Shown piece after piece: positions 20,399 through 27,242 of a stretch of 27,242 nucleotides of DNA (positions are counted from its first letter, which is position 1; the number at the start of each line of letters is the position of its first letter). The stretch lies in NCBI GenBank assembly GCA_045595445.1, contig JAZOAK010000001.1, positions 1 through 27,242 of the forward strand, in the 5' to 3' direction. The position numbers and the translations under genes are program-made. Under the pieces are notes generated by a model. That model saw only the letters and a list, made by a program, of their open reading frames with translations, searched no databases and was not told the DNA's origin. The stretch is from RGIG3009 sp045595445 (GTDB taxonomy: Bacteria; Bacillota; Clostridia; Oscillospirales; Acutalibacteraceae).

Positions 20399-22480
20399 TT
20401 ATTTCACACCGGCGGTCTGCTTACTTTTTTGTTTCTGCTCTTCTTTGAGCTGTTTATCCGAGCGCACACACAAATACACAATAACGGCAACCATCGCCGC
20501 AACCGCGATCAGTCCGGGCAGGAAGCCGGCACCGAGCGCACCGGTAACAATGAACGTCCCGATCTGATACACGAGATACGAAAGCGTGAAACCGACACCG
20601 AGTTGCAGCGCAATACCGCTCCACAACCATTTGGCGCTCTTCATTTCACTGTTCATCGCACCGATGGCAGCAAAGCACGGAGGCGAGAAGAGGTTGAACA
20701 TCAGATATGCCAGTGCCGCGACCGCCGTGATCGACACCGTTTCCCCCGCCGCGTTGAGTCCCGTCATGGCGTTGGCGGCACCTTGGGCGGCGCCTTCCAT
20801 CAATTCGAGATTTTCCGCATCAATGAACTTGGTTGCCGCAAAGCAAACCGCCAACGTGCCGACCACGTTTTCTTTGGCAATAAATCCGGTCACCGCGGCA
20901 GCCGCCAATTGCCAACTGAGCACACCCACGACAGGGATCAACAGATACGCGATCGGCGACGCAATCGAAGCGAGAATGGACGTACTTTCGGCACCTTCCG
21001 CCACCAATTGCAAACGCCAGTCAAATGCCTGCATCACGTAGACGATGGCATTGCAAAGCAGGATAATGGTACCGGCTTTGACAATATACGCCCAGCCGCG
21101 TTCGCACATCGATTTGCACGCCCGCCACAGCGACGGCGCTTTATACTCCGGCAATTCAATGATGAAGAACGACTTTTTCGCTTTGTTTCCCGTGATCTTG
21201 TTAACGAGCAACGCACCGAAGAAGATGATAACGATACCGGACAAATACATCGTGGTACTGACCCAACCCGCATTATCGAAAAACGCACCCGCAAACAACG
21301 CAATCACGGGGATCTTCGCGCCACACGGCATAAAGGGAGTGAGCATCGCGGTTGCACGGCGCTCACGCTCGTTGCGAATCGTGCGGCACGCCATCACGCC
21401 GGGGATGGCGCAACCGGTACCGATAACAAACGGAATCACCGATTTACCCGACAGACCGACTTTCTTGAAAATGGGATCCAACACCACCGATACGCGCGCC
21501 ATATACCCGCAATCCTCCAAGAGTGCGATCATAAAGTACATGACCATAACCAGCGGCAGGAATCCGACGACCGCGCTGACACCGCCGATAACGCCTTCGG
21601 TCAGCAAACCGACTAAAAATTCGTTGCCACCCGCAAGCAGACCCGCAACCCATTCTTTGAACATATCGATCAGCGTCACCAGACCGGGGATAACGGTACC
21701 GTTCGAAAACTCATACCCTTCCGCAATCCAAGGGCCGACCCACGCCTGCGAGATCTGGAACACTAAGAACATCACGACCGCGAAGATCGGAATCCCTAAC
21801 CACTTGTTGGTGAGCACCGCGTCGATCTTATCTTGATAGTTTCGCTCATTCGTCAGCACCTTGCGGCTCTCGACCTGCTCAACAATACCGTTTACAAAAC
21901 TAAACCGCTTTCTGTCGGCAGCCTCGACTGCCTTTTTATCGGTCAGATCAACGTCCCCTTGCACGTAGGGTGCTGCCTGCACGTTGCCCACACACTCCAC
22001 GGCGGCTTTCACGACCTCGGTAAGACCCTTAGCAGAGGTGGAAACCGTATCCACGACCGGACAGCCCAACAGAGCCGACAGCGCCTCCACGTCGATCTTC
22101 GTTTCTTTTTTCGCGTTAATATCCGCTTTGTTGAGCGCGACCACCATCGGAATACCGAGTTCCAACAACTGCGTGGTAAAAAACAAACTGCGGCTTAAAT
22201 TCGTCGCATCCACAATGTTGATGATCACGTCGGGGTTTTCGTTCTTCACATAGGAACTTGTGATACTCTCCTCGGACGTAAACGGCGACATCGAATACGC
22301 CCCCGGCAGATCAACGGCGATCAGTTCCTCTCGCTCGTTGTAATACGCCTTCTTAATGGGATGTTCCTTCTTTTCAACGGTAACGCCCGCCCAGTTACCG
22401 ACCTTTTCGTTACAACCGGTGAGTGCGTTATACATCGTCGTTTTACCGCTGTTGGGATTGCCGGTTAACGCAATTCTCAT
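20399..22480 (-). CDS. feoB: Ferrous iron transporter FeoB
   Basis: A 693-residue protein with an N-terminal GTPase domain (G1 GNPNSGKT at 7-14, G3 DLPG at 57-60, G4 NKAD at 117-120), a helical GDI-like spacer, then the membrane permease of repeated gate segments. The characteristic DCGYMARVSVVLDPIFKKVG and GTGCAIPGVMACRTI motifs are present, with the conserved cysteine of the gate. Membrane spans continue to a lysine-rich C-terminus. It imports Fe(II) across the cytoplasmic membrane. It follows feoA, separated by 123 bases that contain an iron-type operator at 22550-22565, so it may have its own regulated promoter. Length is normal. Confidence 0.97.
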   Translation of the reverse strand: MRIALTGNPNSGKTTMYNALTGCNEKVGNWAGVTVEKKEHPIKKAYYNEREELIAVDLPGAYSMSPFTSEESITSSYVKNENPDVIINIVDATNLSRSLFFTTQLLELGIPMVVALNKADINAKKETKIDVEALSALLGCPVVDTVSTSAKGLTEVVKAAVECVGNVQAAPYVQGDVDLTDKKAVEAADRKRFSFVNGIVEQVESRKVLTNERNYQDKIDAVLTNKWLGIPIFAVVMFLVFQISQAWVGPWIAEGYEFSNGTVIPGLVTLIDMFKEWVAGLLAGGNEFLVGLLTEGVIGGVSAVVGFLPLVMVMYFMIALLEDCGYMARVSVVLDPIFKKVGLSGKSVIPFVIGTGCAIPGVMACRTIRNERERRATAMLTPFMPCGAKIPVIALFAGAFFDNAGWVSTTMYLSGIVIIFFGALLVNKITGNKAKKSFFIIELPEYKAPSLWRACKSMCERGWAYIVKAGTIILLCNAIVYVMQAFDWRLQLVAEGAESTSILASIASPIAYLLIPVVGVLSWQLAAAAVTGFIAKENVVGTLAVCFAATKFIDAENLELMEGAAQGAANAMTGLNAAGETVSITAVAALAYLMFNLFSPPCFAAIGAMNSEMKSAKWLWSGIALQLGVGFTLSYLVYQIGTFIVTGALGAGFLPGLIAVAAMVAVIVYLCVRSDKQLKEEQKQKSKQTAGVK

Positions 22481-22549
22481 AAATATTCCTCCTCTTTCGT
22501 CGTATCAAACGTATTTGAACAAGGTTTATCTGTTACAAAGCAACTATCA

Positions 22550-22565
22550 GTTAGTCGACGCTAAC
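22550..22565. promoter_or_regulatory. DtxR/IdeR-type operator before feoB
   Basis: GTTAG-TCGACG-CTAAC is a 16-bp palindrome in the feoA-feoB gap, sharing the GTTAG...CTAAC arms and spacing with two sites before feoA. Such palindromes bind iron- or manganese-dependent DtxR-family repressors. Confidence 0.65.
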
Positions 22566-22603
22566 TCAAAAACAAAAAGGAATCAGCGGACTCCTTACCA
22601 TCT

Positions 22604-22816
22604 TCAAACGAGGATCGCTTCTGCCAGCTGATTGTCGATATTATATCTGCCGTCCTTGATGGACACCACACACCCGTTTTTCAAACGAGAGATCACGGTG
22701 ATGGGTTCACCGCTGTAACAACCGAGCGAAAACAGAAACGCATCCAGTTCGTCATCGTCGGTTTCGATCCGCTGAATGATATACTCTTTTCCGATCTCTG
22801 CGGTCATCAAATTCAT
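22604..22816 (-). CDS. feoA: FeoA, SH3-like iron transport accessory protein
   Basis: The start is ATG 22816 behind AGGAG (70 residues); the frame opens earlier (22846) without an RBS. The small beta-barrel with DDELDAFLFSLGCYSGEPIT, ending GRYNIDNQLAEAILV, is typical of FeoA, where the final strand reads '(Y)(x)(I/L)xxxxAxxIxV'. FeoA binds FeoB and assists Fe(II) uptake. It is the first gene of the feo operon under two operators upstream. Confidence 0.9.
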   Translation of the reverse strand: MNLMTAEIGKEYIIQRIETDDDELDAFLFSLGCYSGEPITVISRLKNGCVVSIKDGRYNIDNQLAEAILV

Positions 22817-22847
22817 GGTGCATCTCCTACGCTCTCTGTCGAACACT

Positions 22848-22896
22848 GTTAGTCAAGGCTAACCGGCCACTTAAAAAAGCGTTAGCCTTTGCTAAC
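22848..22896. promoter_or_regulatory. Two DtxR/IdeR-type operators before feoA
   Basis: GTTAGTCAAGGCTAAC (22848-22863) and GTTAGCCTTTGCTAAC (22881-22896) are 16-bp GTTAG-N6-CTAAC palindromes, 33 bases centre to centre (three helix turns). They lie upstream of feoA and mark iron repression of the operon. Confidence 0.75.
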
Positions 22897-22956
22897 CGTA
22901 TGTATCGTACCACTCCACCCAATATTTGTCAATACTTTTTTCAAAATTTTTATCGG

Positions 22957-22985
22957 TTGCTCTTCTTCATCTTTTATGATATACT
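22957..22985 (+). promoter_or_regulatory. Promoter of the yfhO-like gene
   Basis: TTGCTC (22957-22962), 17 bases, TATACT (22980-22985), about 34 bases before the ATG at 23019. Confidence 0.6.
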
Positions 22986-23018
22986 AAAAGTGATTTTGTC
23001 CCAAGGAGGATATCACAC

Positions 23019-25982
23019 ATGAGTTCACGCATCTCACCGCGCACGTCCAAAACGGTGCTTACCATCATCGTATCGGTGCTGTTCGCGGTCATGGTCTTCA
23101 TGGTTCTGTGGGGGGTCGGCAACTGGAACCCGACACAGATCGACTCGTCCACCGCCACCGGTGCCGCGCAAAAAGCCGCCTGCTGCGGCGGTATTGCCGG
23201 CTTGCTGGGCGTATTGTTGTATATTGTGTCGCGCGAATATCTGCGCGATGGCGGCGACGTCAAAAAAGAACGCCCCGTCTGGTTTTACCCGCTCATGTCG
23301 GGGCTCTTGTCGGTAGCGGCGATGTGTGTCGCGTATTCCTTCGTCGGTATGTGGCCGTTCGGTGAAAAAAGTGCCATGATGGTGGATATGCACCACCAGT
23401 ATGCTCCCCTGCTCGCGGAACTGCGCTACGATCTGCTGCACGGCGGCAACCCGCTGTATACCTTTGAGGTGGGACTGGGCGCCAACTATCTCTCCCTGTT
23501 CGGCTATTACTTGGCAAGTCCGTTCAATCTGTTTTTGCTCGTGTTCCCCGAGCGTCTGCTCGCACAAGGCATCCTATTCATCACCCTTTTGAAAAACGCC
23601 TTGTCCGGCGCGCTGTTTGCACTATGCGTGCAACAATTGTTCGGCAAACGCGGTCTGCATATTCCGATGGTGTCAGTCATGTATTCGCTGATGGTGTACC
23701 TGATCGCCTATTCCTGGAACCTCATGTGGTTGGACGTGGTGATGATACTGCCGCTCGTGGTATACGGCTTTGAACGGCTGATGCATACCGGCAAATTCCT
23801 CACCTACGTACTGTCCCTCGCATACGCGTTGTACGCCAACTATTACATCGGCTTCATGCTGTGCATCTTTTTAGTGTTGTATTACCTCGCCTACTGTATC
23901 CGTTCCCGCCGTTCGAGCAAAGAGCTCGGCATATCGTTTGCGCGGTTTGCAGGCTTTTCGGTACTGTCTGCGGGGTTGGTTGCCGCCCTGCTGATACCGG
24001 TATATCTGGCGCTGCAAAACACGTCGGCAGCAGGTGCTCAGTTACCGGACATCACCAACACGCTGGATATTTTCCAGTTGCTCGGCCGCCATTTGGCAGA
24101 TACTTCTCCCACCGTTCGCGCCGGCAACCTGCCGAATATCTATTGCGGTGTTCTCACCGCGATATGCGTCCCGCTGTTTGCGGTAAACAAGGGCATCGCC
24201 CCGCGCCGCCGTGCCGCGTATATGGCGCTGTGGTTGGTTCTGTTCTTCTCGTTCCTGGTTAACTGGACAGACCTTGCATGGCACGGCTTACATTCTCCGA
24301 ATGACCTGCCGTATCGTTTTTCGTTCCTGTACTCGTTCTTTGTGTTACTCATGGCGTGTGAAACGCTCATTCACTTAAAAGATATCGAAACCCGCCACGT
24401 CTTTTTCACCTTTGCGGGCGCGGTCGCGTATCTCATGCTCGAAGAGCATTTCGGAGACGAAGCCTACGGCTTCTCCACCGTGTATATCAACCTTGCGATC
24501 TTCGCGGTATACACCGTTATTTTAGTGCTTGCCACACGTAAACTGATGCGCCGCCGCGTGGCGTATGCACTGCTTTTGCTCGCGGTCACGGCAGAAATGG
24601 CGCTCGGCGGCGGCAGCACCTTTGTCAAACTTAACGCCAACGAGTATTTCACCCGCCACAGCGATTACGTAGACAACGAAACCACCGAGGCGATCCGCAA
24701 AGCGGTAGAAAAAACACAACAACTCGGCGATGCCGCTGCCGAGGGCGACTTCTATCGTTTGGAGTTCTTACCCCGCCGCACCTGCGTGGACACCGCCTTA
24801 TTCCATTATCGGGGCTTAACCTCATTCTCATCCAGTAACTATTACGACACCACCCGTCTGCTCGGCGGGCTCGGCTACGCCATCAACGGCGTCAACAGCC
24901 ATCTGTATAAATCCTATCAACCGTTCACCGATTCCTTGCTCGGCATCCGTTATGTGATTCTCGGCAAGGACGAAACGACTCCCATGCCGCTTAAACGCCT
25001 CGAAACCGTCACCGTGGGTGATGCCTCGTATACCATTTACGAGAATCCCTTTGCACTCGGTCTCGGCTATATGGTGGACGAAGATATCAAGGACTACTCC
25101 TACACGCGTTATGATCCGTTCCGTTCACAAAACGATCTGTTTTCCGCTCTTGTCAATAATTATTCTTCGCTGTATACGCTCTATGACATTGAAACCGAAG
25201 ATTCCTCCGTCGGTGTTCCCACCGGCTCAGGTTCCGGCTTCCGTCTGTATACCGACGAAGAAAACAACACCGCCTCCTTCACGGTAACGCTGGACGAAAA
25301 CGCCGCCCTCTTCCTGTATGCGGACTGCGGCGCGGCAGACAGCCTCACCATCGACTTGGGCGATGAGTCGTGGTCAGTCTCTCCGCATGAACCGTATATC
25401 ATCAACGGCGGTGTCGCGAAAGCCGGTACGGTCGCTCGATTGACCGTCACGTCCGATATCGGTTGCAGCGGCAACTTCTACGTCGCCGCGTGGAACCGAT
25501 CCGCCTATGCAGCGGGGATGTCGGTTCTTTCGGAAAGTCAGCTCGTGATCGACGATCTCGGCAGCCGTCATCTCTCAGGCAGCGTGGGTGCCGAAACGGA
25601 TGGTGTACTCATGACCACCATTCCGTACGACAGCGGTTGGTCAGTCACCGTCGACGGCAAAGAAGTGGAAACTTTCTCGGTGGCAAGCGGCTTTTTGGGA
25701 TTTGATCTCACAAGCGGCGAACACACCGTATCCATCACCTACCTTCCCGAAGGTCTGATCGTAGGACTTGCCATCAGTGCCGCAAGTCTGGTAGCACTGC
25801 TCATATTGCTTATCGTGTCCGCCGTTCGCCGAAAAAAGGCAGCGATCGGCGAAGCGCTGGACTATGAAAACGCTCAACCCATTCAAAAGGGCTTTTCGGT
25901 TACGGATGAACCGATCGCGGACCTCCCCCCGCTCCCCGACACGTTACAAGAACTGACCGACAACACCCCTGAACAAGCATAA
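23019..25982 (+). CDS. YfhO-family polytopic membrane protein
   Basis: A 987-residue protein: about a dozen TM helices in the first ~530 residues, then an extracytoplasmic beta-rich domain (about 530-915) and a last TM helix (about 920-942) with a charged cytoplasmic tail. The loop MVDMHHQYAPLLAELRYDLL, then GNPLYTFEVGLGANYLSLFG, is diagnostic of YfhO. NYYDTTRLLGGLGYAINGVN follows in the soluble domain. YfhO proteins are GT-C-like and add sugars to cell-wall polymers such as lipoteichoic acid in Bacillus and Listeria. An AAGGAGG precedes the ATG. The gene stands alone between its own promoter and a strong terminator. Confidence 0.9.
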   Translation: MSSRISPRTSKTVLTIIVSVLFAVMVFMVLWGVGNWNPTQIDSSTATGAAQKAACCGGIAGLLGVLLYIVSREYLRDGGDVKKERPVWFYPLMSGLLSVAAMCVAYSFVGMWPFGEKSAMMVDMHHQYAPLLAELRYDLLHGGNPLYTFEVGLGANYLSLFGYYLASPFNLFLLVFPERLLAQGILFITLLKNALSGALFALCVQQLFGKRGLHIPMVSVMYSLMVYLIAYSWNLMWLDVVMILPLVVYGFERLMHTGKFLTYVLSLAYALYANYYIGFMLCIFLVLYYLAYCIRSRRSSKELGISFARFAGFSVLSAGLVAALLIPVYLALQNTSAAGAQLPDITNTLDIFQLLGRHLADTSPTVRAGNLPNIYCGVLTAICVPLFAVNKGIAPRRRAAYMALWLVLFFSFLVNWTDLAWHGLHSPNDLPYRFSFLYSFFVLLMACETLIHLKDIETRHVFFTFAGAVAYLMLEEHFGDEAYGFSTVYINLAIFAVYTVILVLATRKLMRRRVAYALLLLAVTAEMALGGGSTFVKLNANEYFTRHSDYVDNETTEAIRKAVEKTQQLGDAAAEGDFYRLEFLPRRTCVDTALFHYRGLTSFSSSNYYDTTRLLGGLGYAINGVNSHLYKSYQPFTDSLLGIRYVILGKDETTPMPLKRLETVTVGDASYTIYENPFALGLGYMVDEDIKDYSYTRYDPFRSQNDLFSALVNNYSSLYTLYDIETEDSSVGVPTGSGSGFRLYTDEENNTASFTVTLDENAALFLYADCGAADSLTIDLGDESWSVSPHEPYIINGGVAKAGTVARLTVTSDIGCSGNFYVAAWNRSAYAAGMSVLSESQLVIDDLGSRHLSGSVGAETDGVLMTTIPYDSGWSVTVDGKEVETFSVASGFLGFDLTSGEHTVSITYLPEGLIVGLAISAASLVALLILLIVSAVRRKKAAIGEALDYENAQPIQKGFSVTDEPIADLPPLPDTLQELTDNTPEQA

Positions 25983-26019
25983 AAAAGCCGAGATCCACGT
26001 GAGTGGATCTCGGCTTTTT
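25982..26019. terminator. Bidirectional terminator between yfhO and the metallophosphoesterase gene
   Basis: AAAAAGCCGAGATCCAC (25982-25998) pairs perfectly with GTGGATCTCGGCTTTTT (26003-26019), loop GTGA. It separates two convergent genes. Confidence 0.9.
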
Positions 26020-26021
26020 CT

Positions 26022-27053
26022 TTATTTTACAACGATTCGCAGCACACACCCCGGTCGGCGAGGCGTTCCGTCCTCGTTCTTGCAATCGTATGAGTACGCA
26101 TTGGAAACGAAGGTCACCTGTGGGATCACCGCATCGTGCTTGCCGCGATCGTCGGTATACGACGCCAGGATCTCGTTATAATACGCGCTGTGATAATGTC
26201 CGCAGAAAACACATTTGATCACGTCTGCACTTTGGCAGATAAGATCGTACGTCTTGCGATTCTGCTCGCTCATCCCCTCATAATTGCACAACAGGATACC
26301 GTTATAAAAATTGTTGTATTGGCTCAATTTCCAATACGGCTCGGCATCGGCATCCACAGGATTACCGGTCGCGATCGGCTCGTGCTGGAACAACAACAGC
26401 GTTCGCCCGTCGGCACGCGCCGCCTCGATCTCGGCTTTGAGCTTTTCATACACGTAATCACTGTATCCGGGATCGGCATTATCCACCGCCACCAACGTCA
26501 GTTTATCGTCCAGCGTACGGGTGGCAAAATGAATATCGTGCGGCCAGATCGTCTGCAACGCGGCATAGCGCTCCGCGCGCGGCGTTTGATCCGCCTTGCC
26601 TGTCTCCACCTGCTTGGTGATATCGTGAATCGCCACACAACTAAGCACCGACGGATCCCGATCGTAGATATGCTTCTTAACGAGCGCCATCGCACCGTGC
26701 GACAGAAAATCCAGCGTGTCACCGCCCACGACGGTCGCATCCATATGTTCGCATACGTCCATCGCGGCGATCATCGCCGGCACCGTTTCGCCATCCTTTA
26801 ACCATTGCCGACATTCATAGGTATAGGCAATTTCCTCGTCCTGCATATCGACCTCATCACAGTAGTTGATATGCGTATCGGCAAAGAACCCGATTTCTTT
26901 CGGCTCGTCAAACAAACCGAGATCAAGGGAAAACTCCCCGATCACCTGACCGGTATCGCCTAATCGATAAAACGAAAAAATATCGTCGCGAACGCCCTCA
27001 ATTTTCACGTGTGGTTGTGCAAAGAACCGTTCACGCTTTTCTTTTTTACTCAT
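26022..27053 (-). CDS. Calcineurin-like metallophosphoesterase
   Basis: The start is ATG 27053 (GAGGT seven bases upstream; an earlier GTG at 27062 overlaps the RBS), giving 343 residues. Metal-binding motifs appear in order: FFADTHIN (D-x-H), VVGGDTLDF (GDxxD), LFQHEP and CGHYHS (GHxH). The usual GNHD motif reads A-I-H-D (VAIHDI), so one ligand environment may differ. The N-terminus (about 40 residues) precedes the domain. No signal peptide is visible. Substrate unknown; relatives hydrolyse phosphodiesters or sugar phosphates. It follows dusB by 10 bases and is probably co-transcribed. Confidence 0.85.
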   Translation of the reverse strand: MSKKEKRERFFAQPHVKIEGVRDDIFSFYRLGDTGQVIGEFSLDLGLFDEPKEIGFFADTHINYCDEVDMQDEEIAYTYECRQWLKDGETVPAMIAAMDVCEHMDATVVGGDTLDFLSHGAMALVKKHIYDRDPSVLSCVAIHDITKQVETGKADQTPRAERYAALQTIWPHDIHFATRTLDDKLTLVAVDNADPGYSDYVYEKLKAEIEAARADGRTLLLFQHEPIATGNPVDADAEPYWKLSQYNNFYNGILLCNYEGMSEQNRKTYDLICQSADVIKCVFCGHYHSAYYNEILASYTDDRGKHDAVIPQVTFVSNAYSYDCKNEDGTPRRPGCVLRIVVK

Positions 27054-27063
27054 CAAACACACC

Positions 27064-27242
27064 TCATTCCTCTTCCTGCCGACGGATCACCCGCCAACAT
27101 AACCGCCGCAGATCTTCCATCGTCGAGATGGTCCCCGCCTCGCCGCGGAAGATCGCCGCCCCGCGCAATTCACGCATATACCAGGATGCGTGCTTGCGCG
27201 CTTCCAACAGCGCCACACGCTCACCTTTCAATTTTGCCGCCA
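27064..27242 (-). CDS. dusB: tRNA-dihydrouridine synthase, C-terminal end (partial)
   Basis: The last ~59 codons of a gene that begins beyond the window. The peptide AAKLKGERVALLEARKHASW, then YMRELRGAAIFRGEAGTIST, matches the C-terminal helical domain of DusB-type enzymes (EARKHxxWYxxGLxGAA). These reduce uridines in tRNA using NADPH and FMN. The stop (27064-27066) overlaps the RBS region of the metallophosphoesterase gene. Confidence 0.8.
   Translation of the reverse strand, partial: AAKLKGERVALLEARKHASWYMRELRGAAIFRGEAGTISTMEDLRRLCWRVIRRQEEE

Noticed and set aside
20429..21616. Long plus-strand frame inside feoB
   Set aside because: It is the antisense shadow of feoB with an arginine/histidine-rich composition and no RBS.
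1..27242. CRISPR array
   Set aside because: No regularly spaced direct repeats of CRISPR length occur; the repeats seen are paired hairpins, att cores and operators.

Overview
The window is bacterial. The FeoA/FeoB iron operon, a YfhO-type membrane protein, a DusB end and the Gram-positive style ribosome binding sites (AGGAGG-like) point to an uncultured gut-type Firmicute, probably Clostridia/Oscillospirales; the lineage is inference. The chromosomal flanks are visibly richer in G+C than the centre.

Layout. Positions 1-1647 are chromosome: a tRNA-like relic, a GH28-like beta-helix glycosidase (minus strand), a dispersed palindromic repeat, and the terminator of a tRNA gene. Positions 1648-19865 are an integrated element of about 18.2 kb that entered the 3' end of tRNA-Pro(CGG). 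A 23-bp direct repeat (the tRNA 3' end) marks both ends. The tRNA is intact at the right end, while its original terminator is stranded at the left end. From 19866 onward is chromosome again: the rest of tRNA-Pro, a second copy of the dispersed repeat, feoA-feoB-Cys-rich protein under three DtxR-like operators, yfhO, a metallophosphoesterase and the 3' end of dusB.

Inside the element, left to right: a three-gene toxin-antitoxin-like operon (DUF4258, MqsA-type zinc finger plus HTH, ImmA/IrrE peptidase); two minus-strand cargo genes (unknown, SUFU-like); an AT-rich, hairpin-bearing origin candidate followed by an accessory gene, an HUH Rep, an excisionase-like protein and a tyrosine integrase with an XRE-like HTH embedded in it; a minus-strand block with a DnaA domain-III-only ATPase and three unknown genes; a WYL regulator fused to leucine-rich repeats, with matching palindromic operators; a small unknown gene between twin hairpins; and an XRE repressor divergent from a five-gene operon.

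That operon (14090-19694) is the best candidate for an undescribed system. It encodes an SPFH/zinc-ribbon protein, a four-TM protein, a BspA-like LRR protein with a CFI-box-type C-terminus, a zinc-ribbon/TM/DUF6273 protein and a zinc-ribbon/TPR/TM coiled-coil protein. Three of the five carry zinc ribbons and three are membrane proteins. It sits at the cargo end of a mobile element beside two regulators, so a membrane-associated defence or stress complex is a reasonable hypothesis. No relaxase/T4SS set or phage structural gene is visible, so the element looks like a small integrative, possibly mobilizable, replicon rather than a self-transmissible ICE or a prophage.
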